Source: an uncultured Clostridium sp.
GTDB lineage: Bacteria > Cyanobacteriota > Vampirovibrionia > Gastranaerophilales > Gastranaerophilaceae
Direction of reading: 5' to 3'
Length of the DNA stretch: 9,896 bases
NCBI GenBank assembly: GCA_958449715.1
Contig: CAUDIU010000061.1
Span: 1 to 9,896, forward strand
Made by a program: the position numbers and the translations under genes. Positions 1-6,101 of this stretch are shown here, one piece after another (position 1 is the stretch's first letter; each line of letters starts with the position of its first letter). Under the pieces are notes generated by a model. That model had not been told where the DNA came from. It ran no database searches and saw nothing but the letters and a program-made list of their open reading frames with translations.

Positions 1-42
1 TATTAAGCCTAAATTTATTGTAGATGTTTAAAAATTTTATAT

Positions 43-48
43 TATAAT
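43..48 (+). promoter_or_regulatory. Possible -10 box (TATAAT) just upstream of the aminotransferase start
   Basis: A perfect TATAAT lies 7 bases before the ATG at 56, and there is no ribosome binding site between them. If it is used, the transcript would be nearly leaderless. The only -35-like string, TTGTAG at 18-23, has a poor spacing of 19. In DNA this AT-rich such a hexamer can occur by chance. Confidence 0.25.
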
Positions 49-55
49 TTTTTTT

Positions 56-856
56 ATGGAATTAGTGTATTTAAATTCTGCAAGAAATTGTTTTAGATAT
101 GTAATCAAAGCGTTTGGCATTAAAGAAATTTATATTCCTTATTATTTGTGTTCATGCCTGCGTCATATTGCTTTTGCAAAAGAGTGTAAGATTAATTTTT
201 ATCATATAAATTTAGATTTTTCTCCAGCTTGCACTTTCCCAGAAAATGCTTATATTTTATATCCTAATTATTTTGGTGTTTGTTCAAAAATAGTTGAAAA
301 ATTGGCTAAAATTTATCCTAATTTAATTGTTGATAATGCACATTCTTTTTATGCAGAACAAAGTGGTATTGCATCTTTTAATTCTTTGAGGAAGTTTTTC
401 CCACATATTAGAGATGGAGCTTTATTGTATATCAATAAAACACCTTCTTTAAGTATTGATAAAGATGAATATACATATGTTCCAAAAAGTTTAAATTACG
501 ATGAAATCTGCCAAAATGAAATAAGAATAGATAATCTTGATATGAAATTTATGTCAGAGACAACATATAAATTATTTAAAGATACTGATTTGGTTTTTGA
601 AAAAACAAAAAGAAAATCTGCTTTTCAAAATTTAGAAAAAATATATAATGATACAAATTGTTTAAATTTTACTTTAAATGATGAAGATGTACCGTTTTGT
701 TATCCATATTTAGCAAAAAGTGAGGAAGATGCAGATAAATTGGTTGATAAATTAAAAAATAATGGAATTACGATTTATCGATATTGGGATAAAATACCTG
801 ATAGTTACAATGAAAGTATCTTTTACAAACGTCTTGTTGTGATACCTCTTTGTTAA
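56..856 (+). CDS. DegT/DnrJ/EryC1-type PLP aminotransferase-like protein, probably C-terminally truncated
   Basis: This 266-residue protein resembles the DegT/DnrJ/EryC1 fold-type I PLP enzymes that aminate nucleotide-linked sugars. The start fits the family: YLNSARNCFRYVIK is the usual N-terminal Asn/Ser-Gly/Ala-Arg segment, followed by IYIPYYLCSC. The segment IVDNAHSFY (D93, H96) matches the part that contacts the PLP ring, and SFNSLRKFFPHIRDGALLY places a lysine (K113) where the Schiff-base lysine is expected. Family members usually run about 330-400 residues and end in a helix after a 'LPLP/IPLH' strand. Here the frame stops right after VVIPLC, so roughly the last 15-20 residues seem to be missing. 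No Shine-Dalgarno sequence precedes the ATG; only an AT-rich stretch with a TATAAT does. Its stop is one base from that of the convergent PLD gene. The fold assignment is fairly safe, but the sugar substrate and whether the enzyme is active are unknown. Confidence 0.7.
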   Translation: MELVYLNSARNCFRYVIKAFGIKEIYIPYYLCSCLRHIAFAKECKINFYHINLDFSPACTFPENAYILYPNYFGVCSKIVEKLAKIYPNLIVDNAHSFYAEQSGIASFNSLRKFFPHIRDGALLYINKTPSLSIDKDEYTYVPKSLNYDEICQNEIRIDNLDMKFMSETTYKLFKDTDLVFEKTKRKSAFQNLEKIYNDTNCLNFTLNDEDVPFCYPYLAKSEEDADKLVDKLKNNGITIYRYWDKIPDSYNESIFYKRLVVIPLC

Positions 857-857
857 A

Positions 858-2606
858 TTAATTGCAGCCTAAATCTTGTTTATCAATTTTCCCGTCAAAA
901 TTGTTATCAATCCCATCAAAACAAGAGCCTATGGAATATTTTCCCTCAGATCTTACGCCTTGTTTTAGGTATCTTTCTGGTATTTTTTGCCACAAGTATT
1001 CAAAAAAGCCTCTATAGTATTTTGCAAGTATTTTATTTTCTATTATTAGTACATTTTCATCATTTTTGTTTTCGCCGTTTTTAGAAAAATTCATTGACCC
1101 AATTATTAAATACTTGTCATCTATTATCATAGTTTTTGAATGGACTTTCCCAGCATAATTTTCTATTTTAACTAAAATCCCATTCTCTCTGAGTATTTTT
1201 ATATTTGATGCTTTATAATTTGTTGCGTCGTGTATTATTTTAATTTGTACTCCTCTTTTTCTTGCGTTAATCAGTGAATTTTTTAATTCTTCATGTGTGA
1301 GAACAAATGTTGGTATGTAAATATATTTTTCAGCTTTATTAATTAGTGGGATAATATTTGTAGATATAATTTTATCTTGTGGAGAAAATAAGGGAAGAAT
1401 TTTTGTATCTTTTAGGATAATTATTTCTGTTGGAATTTTTTCTTTTTCATTGTGGAATTTTCCAGAGAGCATTTGTGTAAATTCTTGTTCGTATATTCGA
1501 GCTAACTGTTCTGAATTAATTAAAATTAGGCAATCAGAGTTAAAACCTGACAGCCCCGTGTTCGCAAAGTTCATAGAACCTGTAATTACTTTTGAGTTAT
1601 CAAAGATAATAAATTTGTTATGCATTATTATTTTAGGTGTATCAGTCGATTTTTCGTCTGATAAATTAATTATTGAATTTATGTCAGGGTAATAATTACC
1701 TTTGCTAGTATCATAGACTAACCTAATTTTTACTCCTCTTGATTTTGCGTTAATCAATGCATTAATGATTTCTGGAGTATTGCTCCAGCCGTATAATGCT
1801 ATATCAATTGATGATTTAGAGTTTTTTATTTGATTTACAATTTCTTTGCAGGCAAGAGATGAGCATTTATTATCCGGTTTAAGTTTTGTTGTTAAATCTG
1901 TAAGAAACAATTTTATGCTACCATTTGAAATCATTAGCGGATATTGAGGGATAATCTTTTTTATATTTTTTTGTTTTGTTACATGGCAAAATTTGCAAGG
2001 TACAGATTCTTTTGGAAGTTGTTTTTCTTCAATTACTACAGCATCACTTGCTACAAGACCGTATTTACAGTCAAGTGTATGATATTTATTGCTTTTATGA
2101 TTAAGAATTACAAGTTTGAGTCTTCTTGCTTTGTCTAGTTGTTTTTTATAATTGTTAATGTATGTTATATTGCCGTTTTCAAATCCTAAACCTGAAATTA
2201 ATAATTGTCTTTTATAAGAAATATTGTCAACTGTAATATCTGCAAATTTGCAGTCTTGAGTTTGCTCTTTTGTGAATTTTAATTTTACATTTTTTTCTAA
2301 TAATGTATTTTCTGCAAAATTGTCAGTAATATAGCCTAATTTTATAGCATCAGTTTTCGAAATCTCAATTTTTTTATATAAATTGTCATCTAACTCTGAT
2401 AGGCTAGCTGTAAAAGTTTCTGTGTTTGGAATACATATTATTTCATCATCTTCTAGAATTTTATTGCTATTTAAGTCAACTCCGATTTTTGTAGGAGTAA
2501 AAATTCTCAGCACAACTTTATCTGATTTTTGAAAAACATCAAAAATCGAAAATATAATGAATATTCCAATAATAGATAAGATTGCAAATATTTTATTTGT
2601 TTGCAT
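858..2606 (-). CDS. Membrane-anchored phospholipase D-like protein with two HKD motifs, zinc motif and Ca-type Asp repeat
   Basis: This 582-residue protein starts with a hydrophobic segment (about residues 6-24: a signal anchor, or a signal peptide without a clear cleavage site), so the rest should lie outside the membrane. DLNSNKILEDDE (about 44-55) is an Asp/Asn-rich calcium-loop-like motif. Residues about 95-145 faintly recall a staphylococcal nuclease fold, without obvious catalytic residues. H176, C180, C204 and C207 (YHTLDC, PCKFC) form an Ada/thermonuclease-tail type zinc site. Two PLD domains follow: H329-x-K331-x4-D336 with GSMNF at 343-347, and H489-x-K491-x4-D496 with GSMNF at 503-507. 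Both active-site halves are intact. The tail C562-FDGIDNNFDGKIDKQDLG-C581 is another calcium-type motif bracketed by cysteines. PLD family members cut phosphodiester bonds in lipids or nucleic acids; the substrate cannot be told here. The ATG overlaps the end of the upstream deacetylase gene by 14 bp, suggesting translational coupling. Confidence 0.85.
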   Translation of the reverse strand: MQTNKIFAILSIIGIFIIFSIFDVFQKSDKVVLRIFTPTKIGVDLNSNKILEDDEIICIPNTETFTASLSELDDNLYKKIEISKTDAIKLGYITDNFAENTLLEKNVKLKFTKEQTQDCKFADITVDNISYKRQLLISGLGFENGNITYINNYKKQLDKARRLKLVILNHKSNKYHTLDCKYGLVASDAVVIEEKQLPKESVPCKFCHVTKQKNIKKIIPQYPLMISNGSIKLFLTDLTTKLKPDNKCSSLACKEIVNQIKNSKSSIDIALYGWSNTPEIINALINAKSRGVKIRLVYDTSKGNYYPDINSIINLSDEKSTDTPKIIMHNKFIIFDNSKVITGSMNFANTGLSGFNSDCLILINSEQLARIYEQEFTQMLSGKFHNEKEKIPTEIIILKDTKILPLFSPQDKIISTNIIPLINKAEKYIYIPTFVLTHEELKNSLINARKRGVQIKIIHDATNYKASNIKILRENGILVKIENYAGKVHSKTMIIDDKYLIIGSMNFSKNGENKNDENVLIIENKILAKYYRGFFEYLWQKIPERYLKQGVRSEGKYSIGSCFDGIDNNFDGKIDKQDLGCN

Positions 2607-3444
2607 ATTCTTTTTTATAATTTGTTATTTCAAATCCAAGTCTTGCAATTTTATCTTTCAAGGTTTTATTTTGAGTTATTAAAAATTCCGTATAATGTTG
2701 ATTTTTATTTGATGTTGCATAGTGACAAGGATGTATCAATGCTTCTGTAATATGAGAATCTTCAATTGCTTTAAGTCCATATTCGATTGTTAAATCATCC
2801 ATTAATCCTGTGTATCCAACACCTATTAGGTTATCATTCGTTTTAAGCCCATACTCTTCAACAACTTTTTTGTTGATAGAAGTGAAATAATTTAATAATA
2901 AGATTTTTAGAATGTTAGGCGGATATTTCAAGTTAAGGTGTTTTCTTATGCTTGGTACAAAATACATTTCTTCATATTGAGTTCTGATATATGGAATATT
3001 GTATTCTTTTGCAAGTTTTGCAGTAATCTTGAATAAGTTAGGTATTGAATGCGTATGTACATGAGAATCAATATGATCAACTTTTGCATAATTCATAACG
3101 GTTTCAATTTGAGTTCTGAATTCAAATTCGACCTGATTTAAAAAACTTTCATCATGTGATTTTAAAAGAATACTTAAAAATCCGTTGTTAAATTTTCCCC
3201 TTTTGTTTGTTAAAAGTGGAGCTTTTGTCAAAGAACGCCCTTCAATAATGTTTAAATGCACACCAAGACCTAAATTAGGACATTCAGGTATGATCTCATT
3301 TACTGCTGCATTAAAAGCTTTTCCATTCGCACAAAGGCTTGCACTTGTTAAAAATCCATTGTGGTAACCATCTAGGACAGCTCTGTTGAATGCTTTAGAC
3401 ATTCCAAAATCATCTGCATTTAAAATAAATTTTTTCTCTACCAT
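2593..3444 (-). CDS. YdjC/ChbG/HpnK-family carbohydrate deacetylase
   Basis: This 283-residue protein has the usual length and motifs of the YdjC (ChbG/HpnK) family, metal-dependent hydrolases that remove N-acetyl groups from sugars. The signature NADDFG is at residues 9-14 (D11, D12). GVHLN supplies H63, and IDSHVHTHS supplies D126, H128, H130 and H132. A late IHPCH (H238, H241) completes the pattern; in the family an Asp and two His bind the metal. There is no signal peptide, so it is probably cytoplasmic. It is the first gene of the minus-strand operon, with the PLD gene overlapping its 3' end. It is divergent from a GtrB/ArnC-like glycosyltransferase 80 bp away, which suggests that it deacetylates a lipid-linked or surface-glycan sugar rather than chitobiose. 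An AGGA lies 12 bases before the ATG, a long but usable spacing. The family is clear; the substrate is inference. Confidence 0.88.
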   Translation of the reverse strand: MVEKKFILNADDFGMSKAFNRAVLDGYHNGFLTSASLCANGKAFNAAVNEIIPECPNLGLGVHLNIIEGRSLTKAPLLTNKRGKFNNGFLSILLKSHDESFLNQVEFEFRTQIETVMNYAKVDHIDSHVHTHSIPNLFKITAKLAKEYNIPYIRTQYEEMYFVPSIRKHLNLKYPPNILKILLLNYFTSINKKVVEEYGLKTNDNLIGVGYTGLMDDLTIEYGLKAIEDSHITEALIHPCHYATSNKNQHYTEFLITQNKTLKDKIARLGFEITNYKKEYANK

Positions 3445-3459
3445 ATTCTAAAAAAATCC

Positions 3460-3488
3460 TTGCTTTAATAATATGTATATTATAGTAT
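3460..3488 (+). promoter_or_regulatory. Possible promoter for the glycosyltransferase gene
   Basis: TTGCTT (3460-3465) and TAGTAT (3483-3488) are separated by 17 bases, each matching 4 of 6 consensus positions. TATAAA at 3486-3491 is an alternative -10. The region overlaps the reverse promoter, so the two divergent units may compete for polymerase or share an operator. Confidence 0.35.
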
Positions 3489-3508
3489 AAAGTTGTCTAT
3501 TTTGGCAA
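3479..3508 (-). promoter_or_regulatory. Sigma-70 type promoter for the deacetylase-PLD operon
   Basis: Read on the minus strand, TTGCCA (-35, 3503-3508) is followed after 18 bases by a perfect TATAAT (-10, 3479-3484). The expected start would lie near 3472, leaving a leader of about 27 bases before the ATG at 3444. It overlaps the forward promoter proposed for the glycosyltransferase. Confidence 0.5.
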
Positions 3509-3524
3509 ATGAGAGAGAAAATTT

Positions 3525-4478
3525 ATGGATAAACCGACATTAGCTATAATTGTTCCTTGTTTTAATGAAGAACTATGTGTAAAATCAACCATAGAAAAAT
3601 TGTTGATTTTGTTAAATACACTTGTTGATAAAAATAAAATAAAAAACGATAGTTACTTATATCTTGTAGATGATGGATCTGTAGATAAAACATGGAATAT
3701 TATAGAAGATGCACACAAAAATGATAAACGAGTTAAAGCATTGAAATTTATAAGAAATTTTGGAAACCAGAAGGCTCTTATTGCGGGATTAGAAGGAGTT
3801 AGGGAACTCGGTTGTGATTGTGCTGTATCAATTGATGCGGATTTGCAGCAAGACGAAAATGCTATTGAACTTTTTATAGATGAGTATATGAAGGGTGCAG
3901 ATATTGTATCAGGTATTAGAAATGACAGAAAAACTGATTCTTTTTTCAAAAAAGTAACAGCTTTGATGTTTTATAAAACTATGAATATATTAGGAGCCAA
4001 AATACCTCCAAACCACTCTGATTATAGATTAGTAAGCAAAAGAACTTTAGATGTAATGGAGTTGTATCCTGAAAAATATCTATTCTTAAGAGGATTTTTT
4101 AACGAATTAGGACTAAAAACTGCTTATGTTCATTTTAATGTAAAACCAAGAATGGCAGGAGAATCTAAATTTAATTTTATGTCACTTATGGTATTAGCAT
4201 TAAACGGAATAACATCTTACAGTGTTGTACCACTAAGATTTGTAGCTGTATTAGGCTTTTTTATGGCTTTATTTGGCTTTTTAGTCGGAGTTGAAACTGT
4301 TATTGAAAAAATATTTTGGCATAATTCTCCTAACGGTTGGGCTACAACAATTATTTTGTTGTGTGTATTTGGTGGTATTCAACTATTTTGTTTAGGTCTA
4401 ATTGGTGAATATGTAGGTCAAGTATTTAGAGAGGTAAAAGCAAGACCACGCTATATTAAAGATATTGAGTTAAAATAA
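3525..4478 (+). CDS. Polyprenyl-phosphate glycosyltransferase, family 2 (GtrB/ArnC/DPM1-like)
   Basis: This 317-residue protein has the length and layout of the GtrB/ArnC/YkcC group, which move a sugar from a nucleotide donor onto undecaprenyl (polyprenyl) phosphate at the inner membrane face. The catalytic GT-A domain shows PCFNEE (11-16), LVDDGSVD (47-54), the metal-binding DAD within SIDADLQQD (102-110), HSDYRLVSKRTLD (164-176) and FLRGFFNELG (187-196). Two hydrophobic segments follow at about 236-258 and 273-296. The tail GEYVGQVFREVKARPRYI is typical of this group. The start is supported by the purine-rich GAGAGAG seven bases before the ATG. It is divergent from a YdjC-type deacetylase, echoing pathways where a lipid-linked sugar is trimmed by a deacetylase (ArnC with ArnD is the known parallel, although ArnD is of another family). 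The sugar carried is unknown. No terminator is visible before the pilin gene, so the two may be co-transcribed. Confidence 0.9.
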   Translation: MDKPTLAIIVPCFNEELCVKSTIEKLLILLNTLVDKNKIKNDSYLYLVDDGSVDKTWNIIEDAHKNDKRVKALKFIRNFGNQKALIAGLEGVRELGCDCAVSIDADLQQDENAIELFIDEYMKGADIVSGIRNDRKTDSFFKKVTALMFYKTMNILGAKIPPNHSDYRLVSKRTLDVMELYPEKYLFLRGFFNELGLKTAYVHFNVKPRMAGESKFNFMSLMVLALNGITSYSVVPLRFVAVLGFFMALFGFLVGVETVIEKIFWHNSPNGWATTIILLCVFGGIQLFCLGLIGEYVGQVFREVKARPRYIKDIELK

Positions 4479-4516
4479 ACTGGAAGATTTATTTATAAAT
4501 TATATAAAATACAAAG

Positions 4517-4523
4517 AAAGGAG
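4517..4523 (+). promoter_or_regulatory. Strong ribosome binding site whose ATG (4530) is out of frame with the pilin
   Basis: AAAGGAG lies six bases before the ATG at 4530 and is the only good Shine-Dalgarno site near the pilin gene. Translation from that ATG runs 22 codons and stops at the TGA at 4596-4598. The pilin frame begins at the ATG at 4546, which has no such site. This conflict is what suggests a frameshift in the G-run at 4554-4559. Confidence 0.7.
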
Positions 4524-4545
4524 CTAGAAATGAAAGAATGTAGAA

Positions 4546-5286
4546 ATGTCGGTGGGGGGCAATTTAGCAGCTCTTCATATAGGTTTTACTTTAGCTGAGG
4601 TATTAATAACCTTAGGAATAATTGGTGTTGTTGCAGCATTAACTCTCCCTAGTTTAATTAATAAATATAAAATTAAGCAGTTACACACAGCTTTTACTCG
4701 TTCAAGTAGTATTATTCAAAATGTATTAAATGAAACAGCTGTTGAATTTGGGTATACAAGTTTTAAAGACATTAACTCTATATGTGGAAATGTTAGTAAA
4801 GCTGATGCTGCTTCTTGCCGAAATGCAAATCAACTTACTTTTGAAGAAATTAGTTCTTTTTTTATTTCAAGATTCAAAAAAGTTTCTGTTTTAAAATCGA
4901 AGGATATCACATCAAAAAAATATAAGTTTGTTAATTATTCTAATATTACTCAAAGTAGTTATAATCAATTATATGGATTAAATACCTATAATACTCCCCA
5001 TGCACAATTGAATATTCTTGCTGATGGAACTGCAGTTACAAGTATTGCATTTTTTTATCATGAACCTAGTGATGGTCTTTCAATTACCTTTGATACAAAT
5101 GGCCCAGAAAAAGGTCCAAATCGTTACGGTTATGATATTTTTTTATACAATACCGGATCTTGGAATAAATTGTGTACGAAAAAACAAGATGGTGGAATTT
5201 TTAATGGTAGAGGGTGCTATGATTTTGCTTTAAAAGATATTAATCCAGATGATAATTCAAAAGGATATTGGGCAAGTTTGTATTAA
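4546..5286 (+). CDS. Type II secretion/type IV pilin-like protein (prepilin), start region possibly frameshifted
   Basis: The open frame gives 246 residues with a class III prepilin signal. The peptidase should cut after G13 in HIG|FTLAEVLIT, leaving Phe+1 and Glu+5, followed by a roughly 20-residue hydrophobic helix and P35. After cleavage the protein would enter a pseudopilus or pilus. Cysteines in SICGN, SCRN, KLCTK and RGCYD may form disulfides. DTNGPEKGPNRYGYDIF (183-199) is the conserved DxNGxxGPNxxGxDxF loop seen in many such pilins. The start is doubtful. The ATG at 4546 has no ribosome binding site, whereas the ATG at 4530 follows AAAGGAG but is in another frame. One G fewer in the run at 4554-4559 would give MKECRNVGGGNLAALHIG as an 18-residue basic leader joined to the pilin. 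No other pilus or secretion genes are in the window, which fits the scattered minor-pilin genes of this group. A bidirectional terminator follows. Confidence 0.82.
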   Translation: MSVGGNLAALHIGFTLAEVLITLGIIGVVAALTLPSLINKYKIKQLHTAFTRSSSIIQNVLNETAVEFGYTSFKDINSICGNVSKADAASCRNANQLTFEEISSFFISRFKKVSVLKSKDITSKKYKFVNYSNITQSSYNQLYGLNTYNTPHAQLNILADGTAVTSIAFFYHEPSDGLSITFDTNGPEKGPNRYGYDIFLYNTGSWNKLCTKKQDGGIFNGRGCYDFALKDINPDDNSKGYWASLY

Positions 5287-5302
5287 TAAAAATCGTTAAA
5301 AT

Positions 5303-5335
5303 AAAAAAGTGGGTATAAACCCACTTTTTTATTTT
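5303..5335. terminator. Bidirectional intrinsic terminator between the pilin gene and the SRP RNA gene
   Basis: The hairpin GTGGGT (5309-5314), loop ATAA, ACCCAC (5319-5324) is flanked by six A on the left and six T on the right. It therefore makes a stem followed by a U-run on either strand. It sits 17 bases after the pilin stop and immediately beyond the 3' end of the SRP RNA, so it can end both converging transcripts. Confidence 0.85.
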
Positions 5336-5590
5336 GCCGTGCCACTGTCTATCGAATTAAGTAGATAAAATCTTTAAATATATTATCTCTTTTTAATTAC
5401 ATAATACCCGCAAGTATTATCTTAGTGCTGCTATGTTTCCATCCTGACACGGTTCGATAGCTTACGCCACTATGCACTTAAACGTCAACAATAATAGATT
5501 TATCAAAGTTATTTACCGAACCCTCACAACAGGCTCTGCACCCCGCATTAACTTCGGGTCAAGAGATTGCAATTCCCCGTGGAGCACGGC
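5336..5590 (-). ncRNA. ffs: Signal recognition particle RNA, large (Bacillus/6S-like, Alu-containing) type
   Basis: Read on the minus strand, this 255-nt stretch matches the layout of the large bacterial SRP RNA. The 5' end GCCGTGC pairs with the 3' end GGCACGGC. The Alu-side segments GTGCAGAGCC and GAGGGTTCGG follow, then TGTTGACGTT. The S-domain core has GAACC before TGTCAGGATGGAAACATAGC and then AGCACTAAG. The 3' strand TCGATAGACAGTGGCACGGC mirrors the end of the B. subtilis RNA as I remember it. The core (5427-5448) pairs GTCAGG-A with TAGCAGC across a TG-GAAA-CA apical hairpin. The usual bacterial form is CC-GGAA-GG, so the tetraloop here is a GNRA variant. The RNA scaffolds Ffh and, in the large type, an Alu domain thought to slow elongation during co-translational membrane targeting. 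It has its own promoter upstream and a shared terminator downstream. The end positions are estimated from the terminal pairing. Confidence 0.9.
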
Positions 5591-5597
5591 TGTTTTG

Positions 5598-5626
5598 ATA
5601 TTAACATAAAATTATTAATTAGTCTA
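5598..5626 (-). promoter_or_regulatory. Promoter of the SRP RNA gene
   Basis: On the minus strand, TAGACT (-35, 5621-5626) and TAATAT (-10, 5598-5603) are exactly 17 bases apart. The -10 box ends 7 bases before the predicted first base of the RNA (5590). The hexamers are only partial matches to consensus, but the geometry fits the independently placed RNA end. Confidence 0.55.
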
Positions 5627-5696
5627 CGTTTTTTTATTAATTTTATAGCCATTCTACTAATGTAAAATTTAACTGAAAAAGGATAATAATAGTTTG

Positions 5697-5703
5697 AAAG
5701 GAG
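5697..5703 (+). promoter_or_regulatory. Ribosome binding site that fixes the desulfoferrodoxin start at 5709
   Basis: AAAGGAG ends five bases before the ATG at 5709. An in-frame TTG at 5694 overlaps the upstream edge of this site and lacks a site of its own. Starting at 5709 also puts the conserved residues at the usual family positions. Confidence 0.75.
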
Positions 5704-5708
5704 AAATA

Positions 5709-6101
5709 ATGGAACGTTTAGATTTATATAGATGTGAAATCTGTGGAAATCTTGTTGAAGTCATTTTAGCAGGTGGCGGGGAGCTTGTATGTTGCGGTCA
5801 GCCAATGCAAAAAATTGACGGAAAAAATAAAGAGGAAGCAGTTTTTGAAAAACATATTCCAGTATTTGTAAAACAAGAAAATGGAACAGATGAAGTCAGA
5901 GTGGGAGAAGTTCTGCATCCTATGACAGATGACCATTATATTATGTTTATTGAAACGATTTCTGAAGATAAAAAACATGCACAATTACAATATTTATCAC
6001 CTGGTGATGAACCTAAAATGTTATTAGAACATAAATTAGGCAAAACTTTAGCAAGAGAATTTTGTAATTTACATGGTCTATGGGAGGGCGAAAGTGATTA
6101 G
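5709..6101 (+). CDS. dfx: Desulfoferrodoxin (superoxide reductase, two-iron class)
   Basis: The 130-residue product has the normal length of class I superoxide reductases, which reduce superoxide to hydrogen peroxide in the cytoplasm without making oxygen, a typical anaerobe defence. The N-terminal desulforedoxin-like domain has C9, C12, C28 and C29 (YRCEIC, VCCGQPM) for the rubredoxin-type iron. The catalytic domain has E47 and K48 before H49 (EKHIPV), H70 (VLHPM), H76 (DDHYI), then C119 and H122 (FCNLHGLW), which make the His4-Cys iron centre. All ligands are present, so the enzyme should be active. The ATG at 5709 is preferred because of AAAGGAG upstream. The gene overlaps the ferritin gene by 8 bp, indicating one transcript. 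The 118-bp gap to the SRP RNA gene must hold its promoter, but I see no convincing -35/-10 pair; GATAAT at 5682-5687 is the only -10 candidate. Confidence 0.96.
   Translation: MERLDLYRCEICGNLVEVILAGGGELVCCGQPMQKIDGKNKEEAVFEKHIPVFVKQENGTDEVRVGEVLHPMTDDHYIMFIETISEDKKHAQLQYLSPGDEPKMLLEHKLGKTLAREFCNLHGLWEGESD
6082..6088 (+). promoter_or_regulatory. Ribosome binding site that fixes the ferritin GTG start at 6094
   Basis: GGGAGGG lies inside the end of the desulfoferrodoxin gene, five bases before the GTG at 6094. An upstream in-frame ATG at 6073 has no such site. It would also add seven residues (MVYGRAK) that overlap the conserved end of the previous protein. Confidence 0.7.

Noticed and set aside
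1..31. Possible tail of an upstream gene: an open frame reading IKPKFIVDV before TAA at 29-31
   Set aside because: Nine codons are too few to tell a real C-terminus from chance.
1450..2138. Two forward open frames (1450-1692 and 1944-2138)
   Set aside because: They lie antisense inside the PLD gene, whose motifs are intact, and their products have no recognisable features.
3185..3367. Forward open frame of 60 codons
   Set aside because: It is antisense to the deacetylase gene, where the HLN and NADDFG motifs are coded on the other strand.
3653..3949. Reverse open frame of 98 codons
   Set aside because: It is the complement of the glycosyltransferase catalytic region and has no support of its own.
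5018..5233. Forward open frame of 71 codons within the pilin gene
   Set aside because: It is in an alternative frame, and the pilin frame keeps the conserved DTNGPEKGPN loop here.
5336..5590. tmRNA or riboswitch for the GC-richer non-coding block
   Set aside because: No tRNA-like ends or tag frame are seen, while the SRP RNA core and terminal pairing fit along the whole length.
5637..5672. AT-only inverted repeat (AATTTTA / TAAAATT) upstream of desulfoferrodoxin, a possible redox or iron operator
   Set aside because: It matches neither a PerR nor a Fur box well, and such repeats are expected by chance in DNA this AT-rich.
5766..5984. Reverse open frame of 72 codons
   Set aside because: It is antisense to desulfoferrodoxin, whose metal ligands are all conserved.
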